From: Thelonectria olida | Lineage: Eukaryota; Ascomycota; Sordariomycetes; Hypocreales; Nectriaceae | Assembly: GCA_020736575.1 (NCBI GenBank) | Contig: JAGPYM010000040.1 | Coordinates: forward strand, 1-64,000 | Reading direction: 5' to 3' | DNA: 64,000 bases | Part shown: in pieces, positions 31,904-41,739 of the stretch | Position numbering within the stretch: the stretch's first letter is position 1 | Layout of the letters: the number at the start of each line of letters is the position of its first letter | Position numbers and translations under genes: made by a program | Notes under the pieces: generated by a model | Database searches by the model: none | The model's input: only the letters and a program-made list of their open reading frames with translations | What the model was told of the DNA's origin: nothing

Positions 31904-32103
31904 TGTCAGATATTTGGGTGAATTTTTTTTGATTCCATTTTTTTTTTTCCTGCTTATTGCTTGAGATTTCAGACCCAGCTTTATATGCCTTTTATAGAAT
32001 CAACTGGAAGCTGCTTGATAAGCCTGTGGCAATAGGTGGCAACTGTCATCTTTGATGACAATACTTATCAGCCTTTCAAGCTTCCTTTTGCCACTATTCA
32101 ACA
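31904..32103 (-). repeat. Copia LTR (5' in element orientation)
   Basis: 200 bp, identical by eye to the LTR at 23798; followed by the second ATAGT. Confidence 0.95.
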
Positions 32104-32108
32104 ATAGT

Positions 32109-32267
32109 CCTCGTGCGTTTTACATACAAGATGAGGCTAAAAGAACGAAAGTAGGAAAGGACTGCTCATCCTCCAACAAAATAGACTGAATGGTCGCTCG
32201 AGCAACAGTGCTTGGACCAGCGGGCGGACTAGGCAGCGCCTAGTCCGACAGGGCCTAGCCCGTTACA
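32109..32267 (-). repeat. Gypsy-2 left LTR, second part
   Basis: 159 bases identical to 37368-37526, ending GTTACA on the plus strand, directly followed by the stop end of Pol. Confidence 0.95.
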
Positions 32268-35200
32268 TTACCCCCTTCCTCCCTCTAAGCGCTGTTGCTT
32301 ACGCCGTCGGATCTTTACAACTTCCTTGGGACTGCTCTCCCATTCCTCGAAGGCCTCTGTGTCCTTTAGATAGTCCACAGGTTCCCAGGTCGGTGTTGCA
32401 TATGAGAGCCACTTCACTAAGAGCTTCCTCGACCGTTTCTTTCCTCGTCCCACGACCTTCTCGTCCAAAATCTTCTCCACTAACCATTCTTCGTGTCCGT
32501 CTACTAGCGATGGCCCTACTCGAAAGTCTTCGATCTTCTGTGAGGGCAACGGATTAGTAGCGGCTGGCCTCAGCAAGTCGACATGGAATACGGGATGTAT
32601 CTTTCCGGGAACGTCCAACTTGTACGAGTGCGAACTCTTTTGTTCAACCACTCTGTATTTCGCATGCAGCCAATCTAGCTTCTTGGAAGGTCTTGCCGTT
32701 TTGACGTTTCTCAAGTCCAAATATACCCAATCGCCGACTTTGTAATTTGGAGCGGCTTTCTTGTGCTTGTTCGCTGTCTGCTCCTGGCGATCCTGTGCCC
32801 ATGCGATCGCAGCTTGGGCCCAGTCGGATGCTTCCTGGATCCTCGCTACAAAGTCTTCGGCAATCTTCTGACCAGGTTTGTTAGCTGCTGGACGATCACT
32901 CCTCAGCTGGATGGGATCCATATGGTAGCCGTGCGTAAAGAAGAACGGGCTCATTCCGGTGGCGGTCGCATTGCGATTGTTTAGGGCCGTCGTGACAATT
33001 GGGAGCAGATCTCCCCAATTGGTTTGGGCGTAGGTTACCCAAGCCCTCAGCATCTTTTCGATCTCCTGATTCATCCGCTCCTGTCCTCCGTCTGTCTGGG
33101 GGTGGTATGCCGTTGATAAGCGCCGTTTAACTCTCATGAGCGTGCAGAGGTGTGTCCATACATCGCCCACAAACTGCGGGCCTCGATCGCTGGTGACTGT
33201 TGTCGGGATGCCATGGTAAGGAAAATAACACGAGAAGAGTCTTCGCGCCACTGCTTCTGCTGAGATATCGTCCATAGCTTCCAGGATGACTCCTTTTGTC
33301 AGCCGGTCGGTGATGCCCATGAGGTTCGTGGCGTTATCCCGTCCAGTGGGTGGGAGCTCCGTGATGAAGTCAATGTGGATCTCTGACCAAATTCTTTCGG
33401 GTATCGGTAAAGGCTTGAGAAGGCCTTGTTTCGACTGCCTCCAAATGGTGGTCCTCTTGCAAGTGTCACAATTGTTCAGAAACTGTCGTACCTCGGTTGT
33501 GATACCAGGCCAGAAGAACTGTCTGGCAACTAAGGCGTATGTCAAGTCCCTCCCCGGATGTCCCGTTAAATGGGAATCGTGCGTTTCCTGGATGATGCCC
33601 GTCCGCAGAGACTCGCTGTTCGGAATCCAAAGTCGGTTTCTGAAGTGCAAGAGCCCTCGTTTGTCAAGTAGACACTCCGATATGCTAACATGGGTACCGG
33701 CGGCACTCGTTGGCAGGCTTCTATTTCCTGCCGCCACCGCTTGAGAAATTTCCTTGTAGATGTCGTCCGTCCTTCTCGCAGTAGTCCACGCCTTCTGCAT
33801 TTCTGTGTCTTCAAATATGGGCACTTCCTGCTCAAAGTCCAGCAGATCGCCCTCCTCGGCTGTCGTTTCGACGGCCCCCATTCCTTCAGTCTGCCCGGCT
33901 GCGACATTCACATTCCGCAGGTTCTTGTCTTGAAAGAGTTTTAGGAAACGTGACTTTAGGCGCTCGTTACTTCCTTCCTTCGGCATGTCCTGTACTCTTC
34001 TGGATAATTGGTCGGGGAGTTCCGATTCCTTTCCGGGCCTCCACTCGAGGGTGAAATTGAATTGTGATAAGAACTCTGCCCATCGTATCTGCCGCTCAGA
34101 CAGTTCCCGTTCCTTGTAGAAGTAACGAAGGTTTTTGTGATCGGTCATGACCTTGAACCTGGTCATGACCAGCTCCGCTCTCCAGGCTTTGAGGCATCGC
34201 ACGATTGCTAACAGCTCCTTATCGAAAATCTTATAGTTCATCTCGGCTGGGGAATGCTTCTGGGAGAAGAAGGCAACAGGTCGCCATCTGTTCTGGTCAT
34301 CTAGCTGTAATAAAACGCCTCCTGTGGCGTATCCTGAGGAGTCCGCGTCAACCCTCGTTTCTCTACTCTCGTCGAAATGAACGAGAATAGGCGCAGTGAT
34401 CAGGGCATTCTTCAGGACAAGGAAAGCCTTTTCGCAGTCATCATCCCAATAAAACTCTGTTCCCTTGCTCGTAAGACGAGTGAGAGGTCTTGCTTTGTCG
34501 GAAAATGCTTCAATGAACGTTCTGTAGAAATTGGCAAATCCTAAGAACCCGCGGACCCCCTTCACATTGGTTGGGGTTTCCCAATTGCGGATGGATTCGA
34601 CCTTTGCTGGGTCAACTTCGATACCCTTCCCTGCGGTTATGACAAATCCCAAATACTTGACAGTCTGCGCTTCGAACTCGCACTTGTCGATGTCCAACTG
34701 AAGTCCGGCTTCTCGGACTTTGTGGAGTACTTTCTTAACTTTCTCCCGGTGGTCCTTCAGAGACCCACTCGAGTAGATCAAGATGTCGTCCACGTACGCG
34801 GATACGAAGTCGTCGAGATATTCACGGAGAACATCGTTGAGGTACCGCTGAAATGCTGCTGGCGCTCCCGTAAGGCCAAAAGGCATCACCTTCCATTCGA
34901 ACAGGCCGTACCGTGTCCGGAAGGCGGTCTTCCATTCCTCTCCCTTGGCCATACGAATTCTGTGGAACGCTGCGATGACATCCAGCTTGGTAAACCACTT
35001 TGACTTGGCGATATTTCGTATAGTCTCCCCGATCAACGGTAGTGGGTAGCGATCTTTACGAGTGATGTGGTTTAGCCCCCGGTAGTCCACGCAGAAACGG
35101 ATTCCTCCTCCAGGTTTACGAACAAACAGAACTGGAGCCGCCGCAGGGGAGTTGCTCGCCCTAATGAACCCCTTTTCTAGGGGCTCCGTGAGGGTTTTAC

Positions 35201-36053
35201 GCAACACTAGAAGTTCTTCGCGGCTCATTCCGTAGAGTGGTCCCCAAGGGACAGGCTTCTGATTGCCGTTCTCATCCTTCTCTAGCTCAATAGTATGGTC
35301 GACTCCTGGCCTGTGGGGTGGCAGTGTGTCGGCTAGCTCTCTGCTGAAGGACTCCAACGCTTCTCGGTATTGTTGCGGGAGCAGCTTGCTGGGATCCCCC
35401 TTCTGTTTAGGCCGCAAAACCTTGTCGATGTCTGCCAGGGAGACTGAATAGACCCCCATCCGGGCCATTCCCAGGGGGCTTAGACCCTTGCGTCGAGCTT
35501 CTCGCTTGTTCTTCCTCACCATGGCCAGGAATGTTGAAGCCATTACCTGCGTAACTTTCTGTTTCATGGGAAGTTTGCTGGGCTGGGCCTTATTCCACAC
35601 CTGTATTCCTGAGCGACAAAATTCTAGACATTCCTTCTTGGCGTCCAGCTTGACGTCGTTGTCCTTCATCCAGGGCTTCCCTAGTATCATATCGTAGCTT
35701 GAATTCGGAACAACATACAGGAAGATACGCTCTTGCTGATGGCCGTCGACGTCGATACTCATGTAGGTGATGGTGTCGATGATGGGCTTGCTGTGGGACT
35801 CTGCTACTTGGTCTAAACAGCGAGGCCTGATGGGTATTCGCGGTAACTTCAGAGAGTGGAAGAGCTTTTTGCTAATAATACCTTGTGAAAGGCATCCATA
35901 GTCGACAAGGGCCTGCACGAAAGAAGTGTCGTTGATTCGAACGTCCACCAAAAAGGGGCCCTCATCCATTCTGCTTTCTCCGTGCTGTTTCCATTCTTCT
36001 TCGGCGGTTAAGGGCTCCTGAGCCCGACTTCCCTCAGGAGCTATTCTTTTCCC
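32268..36053 (-). CDS. Gypsy-2 Pol: protease, reverse transcriptase, RNase H, integrase, chromodomain
   Basis: Frame open from the gag-pol heptamer (about 36050) with the first ATG at 35969; 1233 codons from there. Domains in order: retropepsin-like protease whose active triad reads VDYG instead of D-S/T-G; reverse transcriptase with YVDD; RNase H (DADSSGYATG); HHCC finger (HLTGHPGR...CDTCKR); integrase core (DFITELPP, SDRGPQFVG, TDGGQERMNQ); and a C-terminal chromodomain (LLVKWLSYATPTWEP). All motifs but the protease look functional. It shares a clade-level plan with Gypsy-1 but is a different family: different LTR length, shorter Gag, no antisense gene. Confidence 0.95.
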   Translation of the reverse strand, partial: GKRIAPEGSRAQEPLTAEEEWKQHGESRMDEGPFLVDVRINDTSFVQALVDYGCLSQGIISKKLFHSLKLPRIPIRPRCLDQVAESHSKPIIDTITYMSIDVDGHQQERIFLYVVPNSSYDMILGKPWMKDNDVKLDAKKECLEFCRSGIQVWNKAQPSKLPMKQKVTQVMASTFLAMVRKNKREARRKGLSPLGMARMGVYSVSLADIDKVLRPKQKGDPSKLLPQQYREALESFSRELADTLPPHRPGVDHTIELEKDENGNQKPVPWGPLYGMSREELLVLRKTLTEPLEKGFIRASNSPAAAPVLFVRKPGGGIRFCVDYRGLNHITRKDRYPLPLIGETIRNIAKSKWFTKLDVIAAFHRIRMAKGEEWKTAFRTRYGLFEWKVMPFGLTGAPAAFQRYLNDVLREYLDDFVSAYVDDILIYSSGSLKDHREKVKKVLHKVREAGLQLDIDKCEFEAQTVKYLGFVITAGKGIEVDPAKVESIRNWETPTNVKGVRGFLGFANFYRTFIEAFSDKARPLTRLTSKGTEFYWDDDCEKAFLVLKNALITAPILVHFDESRETRVDADSSGYATGGVLLQLDDQNRWRPVAFFSQKHSPAEMNYKIFDKELLAIVRCLKAWRAELVMTRFKVMTDHKNLRYFYKERELSERQIRWAEFLSQFNFTLEWRPGKESELPDQLSRRVQDMPKEGSNERLKSRFLKLFQDKNLRNVNVAAGQTEGMGAVETTAEEGDLLDFEQEVPIFEDTEMQKAWTTARRTDDIYKEISQAVAAGNRSLPTSAAGTHVSISECLLDKRGLLHFRNRLWIPNSESLRTGIIQETHDSHLTGHPGRDLTYALVARQFFWPGITTEVRQFLNNCDTCKRTTIWRQSKQGLLKPLPIPERIWSEIHIDFITELPPTGRDNATNLMGITDRLTKGVILEAMDDISAEAVARRLFSCYFPYHGIPTTVTSDRGPQFVGDVWTHLCTLMRVKRRLSTAYHPQTDGGQERMNQEIEKMLRAWVTYAQTNWGDLLPIVTTALNNRNATATGMSPFFFTHGYHMDPIQLRSDRPAANKPGQKIAEDFVARIQEASDWAQAAIAWAQDRQEQTANKHKKAAPNYKVGDWVYLDLRNVKTARPSKKLDWLHAKYRVVEQKSSHSYKLDVPGKIHPVFHVDLLRPAATNPLPSQKIEDFRVGPSLVDGHEEWLVEKILDEKVVGRGKKRSRKLLVKWLSYATPTWEPVDYLKDTEAFEEWESSPKEVVKIRRRKQQRLEGGRG

Positions 36054-37279
36054 TGCTCTTCGCTCTCCGACTCATTACTGGTTGCATCCTCGATTGCGGC
36101 GCGATTGACTTGGATAGGCTGCCGCTCGGAACGGTTCCTTGGAGGAATGGGGGCGGCAAGTGGGCAAGTCGCGATTCTGCACCCGCTCCTGCCGCACCTC
36201 AAGCAGCGTCCCTCTTCCCGACGGTGCTGAATCTCGTCCGCAGTCACCCATTTGGCTCGCTTGCCCAACAAGTCTCTGTCCTCAGGCCTCTTTGATGGGT
36301 AACCATTGATGTTCCCAATTCTTGTGGCGCTCACGGTGACAGGCGGTTCCGTCGGCTCCCACTCCATCATGTCTTCCCGGGCCACCGGACTATGGGGGTC
36401 CGAGCCGTGCTTTAGGGTGTTGGCACCACTGCGACGCTTCCGGCCTTCGTCCCTGTTTTTACCCTTCCACTGGCCGAGAAGCTCCATCTTGCTGCTGATT
36501 TTCTCGCACTGTCGTGCAAAGTCGATGTACACATCGGTATCGTCTAACAGTACCAGCCTCGACTTCAAGGACTCGTTCAACGCTCCCTGTAGGTAGTTTA
36601 TCTTGGTGTCTTCCGTCCATAGTTCTGATCCGGCGTCGTTTAGTTCTGCCTCGAACCTGGGGTAGAAGGCGGCGAATGTTTCGTCATCACCTTGACGTAT
36701 TTCCCGGAGGGCTTTCAGGGCCTTCTGTTTACGGTCGCGCTCGCCGTAAACTGCTTCGAGGCGATCCAGGAAGGCGAGAGGATCGCAGACCCCTTTTTGT
36801 ATACTCGCGCTGACAAAACTGGTGGAGGAGTTCTTCGGTTTCCCTTCCAGCCAGGCGTAGAGAGCACGCAACTGATCTGTTGCGTCTCCAATGGCTTCTC
36901 CGTCCGTTGCAAGGACGTTTTCTGCTTCCAATCTAAAAGATTTCCACTCGGTTTTCTTGCCACTGAAGGGTTTGGGATCCTTCAGACGGCGACGTGGGCG
37001 CTGCTGAGTCCCAACGTTCGCCACTGCGGCAGACAGGGTGGCTTCTGTTGCTACTTGCAGCTCGCTCTGCGGGAGGGTCGGTGTGGTTGGCTGGGGGGTC
37101 AATAGCGGTGTTGTGGCCGTTTCCCTGACTGCTGCCTGTAGTGCTCCGATTTGCAGAGCCTGCTGCTCTTGTATCTTCTCTTGACGTTTCTGTCCTTCAA
37201 GCAATTGTTTGAGAATTGCTTCCAGGCCTTCTGTAGAAGGTGACTCCCGGCTAAACTGATCTGTGGAGGTGTTCTCCAT
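36041..37279 (-). CDS. Gypsy-2 Gag (412 aa)
   Basis: Nucleocapsid precursor. A Gln/Glu-rich N-terminus (KQLLEGQKRQEKIQEQQ) is followed by a retrotransposon Gag domain (about residues 100-260: KPFSGKKTEWKSF, FAAFYPRFEAEL) and a zinc knuckle, CLRCGRSGCRIATC, in which the usual histidine is a cysteine. It ends at TAG 36041-36043, right after a -1 slippery heptamer. Confidence 0.93.
   Translation of the reverse strand: MENTSTDQFSRESPSTEGLEAILKQLLEGQKRQEKIQEQQALQIGALQAAVRETATTPLLTPQPTTPTLPQSELQVATEATLSAAVANVGTQQRPRRRLKDPKPFSGKKTEWKSFRLEAENVLATDGEAIGDATDQLRALYAWLEGKPKNSSTSFVSASIQKGVCDPLAFLDRLEAVYGERDRKQKALKALREIRQGDDETFAAFYPRFEAELNDAGSELWTEDTKINYLQGALNESLKSRLVLLDDTDVYIDFARQCEKISSKMELLGQWKGKNRDEGRKRRSGANTLKHGSDPHSPVAREDMMEWEPTEPPVTVSATRIGNINGYPSKRPEDRDLLGKRAKWVTADEIQHRREEGRCLRCGRSGCRIATCPLAAPIPPRNRSERQPIQVNRAAIEDATSNESESEEQGKE
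36047..36053 (-). promoter_or_regulatory. Putative -1 frameshift site (G GGA AAA) of Gypsy-2
   Basis: Read in the gag frame as CAG GGA AAA GAA TAG. Slipping back one base gives GGG AAA AGA and enters the pol frame, open without a stop to the pol ATG at 35969 and beyond. The gag stop follows three bases after the heptamer. Confidence 0.65.
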
Positions 37280-37310
37280 TGTTCAGACTTCCGAACGCTA
37301 ACTCGAGTAT

Positions 37311-37327
37311 GCCTGATCTTGTATGTA
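37311..37327 (-). other. Putative self-priming primer-binding site of Gypsy-2
   Basis: The 17 bases directly inside the 5' LTR pair with the LTR segment 37380-37396 at 16 of 17 positions (coding-strand GCCTCATCTTGTATGTA against the complement of the primer site). This is the Tf1-type self-priming arrangement, with better pairing than in Gypsy-1. Confidence 0.6.
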
Positions 37328-37526
37328 TGTGAAGGGTTACTAATAGTGTGAATTACAGCTATATAGTCCTCGTGCGTTTTACATACAAGATGAGGCTAAA
37401 AGAACGAAAGTAGGAAAGGACTGCTCATCCTCCAACAAAATAGACTGAATGGTCGCTCGAGCAACAGTGCTTGGACCAGCGGGCGGACTAGGCAGCGCCT
37501 AGTCCGACAGGGCCTAGCCCGTTACA
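37328..37526 (-). repeat. Gypsy-2 right LTR (5' in element orientation), intact
   Basis: 199 bp, TG...CA, with AAATC at 37527-37531. Serves as the template that proves the left LTR is split by Copia. Confidence 0.96.
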
Positions 37527-37531
37527 AAATC

Positions 37532-38852
37532 CCTTAGAAATCTTAGTAAAACATAGCCTTTTTACTGGATCATTCTCATCCAGTTGAAAAGCAGCTTGTA
37601 ATAGCTTTTCCACATCACTAGACTTCTTCGGGGTAAGTAAAAGAAGGGAATTACCTATTTCGGAAGGTAGATTTAGCTGGGCTTCCATAATAGGCTTATC
37701 TGGAAGAATAAGCGGGTTTGAGAGAAGCTTTTCTAAGCTTATAGGCCATAACCCGGCCCCTCGCCAGCCACTTTGAATATTAGAGACTGATAGACCTTCT
37801 AGCCGGGCTTCTGAATAAAACCTTAAAAAGGTTTGCTTGCCAATTGGGGTAATTTCAGGCAATAAGGTTGAATTAGAAATCCGTTTTCGGTAAGCTGATT
37901 TGATCGGGCTAAAAACGCCCACATCCAGTGGTTGGGCCACATGTGAGGTATGTGGAATAAGATATAATAGCTAAATCCGATTGGTAATACAGTGGATAAT
38001 AAAATCGTCTGAAATATAGCTTAAATAGCCATCTAAAACAAGAAGCCGCTTGTGATTGGGCTCTGCTAGCTTTGTTAAAGGAACAAAAACCCGTATAAGC
38101 CACTGGAGACCAATTTCAGTACTAGTCCAGCCGTTGTCAGAGGCTTCGAAAGCCCATTGGTTGAGGAATTCCAATTCCTCTGGAAACCACTGTTGCTGGA
38201 CCGATTTGCCTTTAAAAATAACCAATGGAGGCAGGGCTTTTCCAAGGGCATTAATAGCTTCCAAGATTGAAGTCCAGGTTCGAATTCCAGAGTGTTTTTT
38301 TATAGTTTGCTGCTTTTCAGCTGAGCCAACCACAAGCCCGTTTTGCCCTTGACCTTCCATAATACCCATTTCATCCATATTCCAGCGGTTTTCTGGAAGG
38401 ATTTCCTGGACTTCCGGGGCATCCAATTGGGTAAACCAAGGTCTGAAAATGGAAGGTCTTGCTGCATCAAGCCTTTTTGAGTCAATAGATCGACTGCGAA
38501 GGGTTTTAATTCGTGAATGCCGTTGAATAAAGTTATAAACCCAGTTCTTTCCAAGTTCGGAAGGGCTTTCCTGATTGAGAAGAAGCTTGGAAGCCAGCTG
38601 CCGAATTTGGTCATGCGTCGGGGCACAACCAAGCTGGTCTTGGAAAAGGATCCAATCAACAAGACCGGCTTCTTGTGTATTGGTTAACCGTTTTTTAGCT
38701 GCTGCAGCCTCGTGCCGGGACCCCCTGCCATTGAGCCGGCCTGTGAGTAATTGGCGGCTTATTCCATATAAAGAAGCTGATTTTCGAATAGATTTTCCAT
38801 TTTTAACCTCTTGAATAGCGGCTTTAATGACAGCTTCAGACGGGGAAGACAT
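37532..38852 (-). pseudogene. pogo/Fot1 transposase, N-terminal and catalytic part
   Basis: DDE transposase of the pogo family. Starts MSSPSEAVIKAA at 38852. A CENP-B-like helix-turn-helix pair (SIRKSASLYGISRQLL; AAKKRLTNTQEAGLVDW) is followed by the DDE domain: WNMDEMGI (first Asp), VLDGYLS (second Asp) and QPLDVGVFSP (third Asp). One in-frame TAG at 37971-37973 interrupts it between the second and third Asp, consistent with CAG to TAG. Gypsy-2 then cuts the gene; the last 60 or so residues lie at 23567-23757. The element cannot encode an active transposase but its ends are intact, so it could be moved in trans. Confidence 0.9.
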
Positions 38853-39015
38853 AATAAGTAAAGAAGGAAGTTTAAAAATGGATTTGATTGGCTAGTTGCT
38901 GTGGAAAAACGGCTGTTGTGGCGTGATATTTACAGGTGTAAGTTGAATGTTGTCATCCGAAGTCACGGGCCATGACCAAATAGGCAATTTCCTCGCGCTA
39001 GACCTAAAACGTAAA

Positions 39016-39059
39016 GGGTGGCCCATTGAGGGGGTGGCCCGTTGACCTGTGGCCGACGT
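39016..39059. repeat. pogo/Fot1 right terminal inverted repeat
   Basis: 44 bp, perfect inverted match to 23294-23337; TA at 39060-39061. Confidence 0.95.
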
Positions 39060-39282
39060 TACCGATTGCACCTTCGTAGGCGGGGTTTGCGACCCTTCGT
39101 GCTTGCTTTTTTTCTCTCCTTATCCATGTGTTTCCGTTCCCGTGAGTGAATTAAAGGCGCCAAAGGTATTTTGGTGCCCGTAGACGTCGCGTTGTAGATA
39201 CTTGGTAGAGTTTTCTTCCTTTCCTGTGACCCTTTCACTCTGCAGCACGGCAGAAGGCTACCGCCCCGGGCTTAAGTGTAAT

Positions 39283-40835
39283 TTAATGAAGATCCAGGTT
39301 GAACGCACGGACAGAAAGTGCGTATTTTGGTAAATTACAAGCTACCCTTTGTACAGTAACCCACCCTCCCAGCAGTTGCAACACCGCGAGCAAGCGGTAT
39401 GAGCCATCCACGGTAACGGTGCTGCCAATCTCGAGCGGGCCGCACACCTCAATCTCGCTCTCTCTATTGAAGGCAAAGTATAGCTCCCAATTCTCACACA
39501 CAACGAGGAGGACTGGTAGGAAGGGCAGGTTTACCAACGTACTCGCATCCTCAGAGGGCTGCGGCGCAAACTTGGCCACACGCCCGTACCAAGCAGCTAA
39601 CCATACACCCAGTTGAGCCTTACCCTCAGCACGCCGCCGGATGTCAACCTTGGTCTCGATAAGCACGCCCGTGGGCTCATAGCACAGCGGGCCATGTGTC
39701 GATTGGTTGAAGGACCGTGGGCCATCGAAGCCGTCGACAAAGTCGGCGATGCGGATGGCGAGATCCCTGTCAGGCCGGAGCAGAGGAGCGTAGTCAATCA
39801 TTTTCCCGCCCAAGGTCTCGAGCTCCCCGCGCGAGGGCGGGATAAAAGCCTTGGCGATGGCGGCTTGCGTTATGTTCTCGGCGCCGACGTGCGGTACGCC
39901 AGAGACAGCGAGGCGAAGGGCGGGGCCATGGATGTGGTCGTTCCATGTCGCTTCGGAACGGGACGTGTTTATAAACCGTATCGTCGTAGCGACGATATTG
40001 CGGATAGCGCTAAGCTCGTTGTAGAGGGCGAGGAGGCTGGCGATCCCGGCGTCAAAGGATAGGAAGAGCTGACTGGCATCGTCCGCCTCTTTCTCGTCCA
40101 CGACCGGAACTCTATCCTCAGCCGTGAAGCGAGATTCGCTAACCATCAGCTCATCTTTCAATATCTTTTTCAGCTCCCGCGGCAAGTATCCTTCTCCTTG
40201 TATCACCCTCCAAACGTCGTCAAAAAGCCCAGCGCCTGTGCACTCCCCGTCTTCTTCACCGTGTCCCGCAACGTACGAGGGTCAGGGGTCGTCCATGTGA
40301 CAGGTTTCTCGAGCTTAAGAAGATCGTCTGGGTTCTTGACGGGGCTCGTAGATCGTGTGCAGCTGGTGACACTGCTTCGTTCTCGTGAGCCAGAGGCAAA
40401 GGATTGCCGGTCGCTAGTGCTAAGCTTGGCGGTGAACGACATGGGCGGTGGAAAGACATGATGCTGCTGCTGCTGAGAAATGGTCCGACGGGGCCGTGGT
40501 GTGACTTGATGGACGGCTATATCGGCGTCGTCGTCGTCGGCCGTGAACGGGTCCTGCTGATCTGGATGTTTGTCGTCCTTCTTTCTTGGGCTGCGTCGCA
40601 TATCGCGGTCTCTCGGTACTTCTCCGTCGGAGTTAGGGTCGGTGCTGGCTCGATCAATCCGTTGTCGCTTCACTGAGGGACAGATATCGAGCACGCGTCG
40701 ACGCCGCGGCGGGGAGGGAGAGGTTGAGGACTCGTACTCGTACTCGAGCGGCAACGGGCACGTGTGTGGATCAGAGCAGGCGTGGAGCAAAAAGTGCTGG
40801 TCAGAGATCCAGGCGGCAATGACTTCAGAGTCCAT
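39283..40835 (-). CDS. PD-(D/E)XK nuclease-like protein, frame unresolved
   Basis: The N-terminal part (40203-40835) starts MDSEVIAAWISDQH, then is Ser/Pro/Arg-rich and disordered. The C-terminal part (39283 to about 40260) carries a PD-(D/E)XK-like domain: SEATWNDHIHGPAL, KMIDYAPLL (candidate catalytic Asp) and VLIETKVD (E-x-K). Fungal proteins of this layout are common and mostly uncharacterised; nuclease activity is inferred from the fold only. The two parts lie in different frames and overlap at about 40206-40260. The second reads AGLFDDVWRVIQGEGYLP across the join, so either a short intron (a GTACGT-to-AG of about 35 nt is possible but very short) or a frameshift is needed. The promoter side has several GATA-type sites. 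Confidence 0.7.
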
Positions 40836-40959
40836 GTACCCACTTCAAGCACGACGATTTGGAGTCGTTCTGCGATTGTGCGTTGAGTGGCGTTGATGGT
40901 GAGGATAATAATGGTAGTTAAGGACGTGATCGGTGATTGTTGTTTCCAGTTGCTGCGCC

Positions 40960-41115
40960 AGCTGATAAGATAAGCAGAACTTATCGGTGGTCCTCGCAAT
41001 TGCGTCGTAATCCGCTCGGACCACGTGACGACTTATCGCCCGCCAAACGCGGCCCGTGAAATTGTGTGCGCGACGCCTGATATGTGCATTTGATAAGTGC
41101 CCCCCGACTTATCAG
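40960..41115. promoter_or_regulatory. Cluster of GATA-factor-type sites
   Basis: GATAA/TTATC motifs at about 40963, 40968, 40980, 41032, 41090 and 41109, within 155 bases upstream of the minus-strand PD-(D/E)XK gene. Fungal GATA factors such as AreA bind HGATAR and often use clustered sites. Binding is inferred. Confidence 0.4.
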
Positions 41116-41739
41116 GTCTCCAGCCTACGCAGCCCAGAAAAACACCACGTAGAAGGCCCCGATCGACCGAGATGGCCGCCGACGACTCGTACACGGCCGC
41201 AGACGAGCTGGAGTAGCAGCCCTTGATCGGACTGAGGGTGGAGCTAGCTGGGACCTAAACCTGGATCCCAACCTCTAAGCAGAGGCCGTCTTTGAAGCAG
41301 AGTCAAATCTCTTAGACTGATGAAGCGAAAAGGTTATCAGTTATGTTAAAAGGTCTAAGTTACATATGTCTGAGAGGAGCACAGCTCCTTACATAGTATC
41401 CACATCCCAGCCACCAGCAGATCGGACCATCTTAGTCATACGGTCTCAACATAGACCGAGTATTATTAGCCACAGCTGCAAAACACACAGTCTTGTACAC
41501 AGGATTTCCACTCCATTCCGAGGCGATGTCATCGGCAATGCCCTAAGCACTCAACCACGGTCAAAAGTAATGGTAACTAGAAGATGTAGGGTCTCAACGA
41601 GAAGAAAACAGTTTCCCGGTAGACTGTACTACCGAAGCAGTCCTGATCGCATCTTCTGTCGTCGGAAGGGCTCACTTCTCAGCCTCTATATATAATGCTC
41701 ATCAAGTAAACACTTCGTACATACGGCCATAGGTGGGTC

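Larger units (their letters stand above)
23798..32103 (-). mobile_element. Copia LTR retrotransposon inserted in the Gypsy-2 LTR
   Basis: Minus-strand element with 200-bp LTRs at 23798-23997 and 31904-32103 (TGTCAGAT...TTCAACA on the plus strand), identical by eye including both T-runs. Target duplication ATAGT at 23793-23797 and 32104-32108. Its single gag-pol frame carries a frameshift, a nonsense codon and a hAT insertion, so this copy cannot make its own proteins now. Confidence 0.95.
23758..37526 (-). mobile_element. Gypsy-2: chromodomain LTR retrotransposon inserted in the pogo transposase gene
   Basis: Minus-strand element with 199-bp LTRs and the 5-bp target duplication AAATC (23753-23757 and 37527-37531). 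The right LTR is intact (37328-37526). The left one is split by Copia into 23758-23797 and 32109-32267. Reassembled, the two LTRs are identical by eye. Gag (36041-37279) and Pol (32268-36053) are open. Without Copia it is about 5.5 kb. Confidence 0.95.
23294..39059 (-). mobile_element. pogo/Fot1-type DNA transposon hosting the nested insertions
   Basis: Perfect 44-bp terminal inverted repeats (23294-23337 and 39016-39059, outer end ACGTCGGCC) are flanked by TA on both sides (23292-23293 and 39060-39061), the Tc1/mariner target. Its transposase is on the minus strand. Removing Gypsy-2 and one AAATC leaves an element of about 2.0 kb, normal for Fot1-like transposons. Confidence 0.95.
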
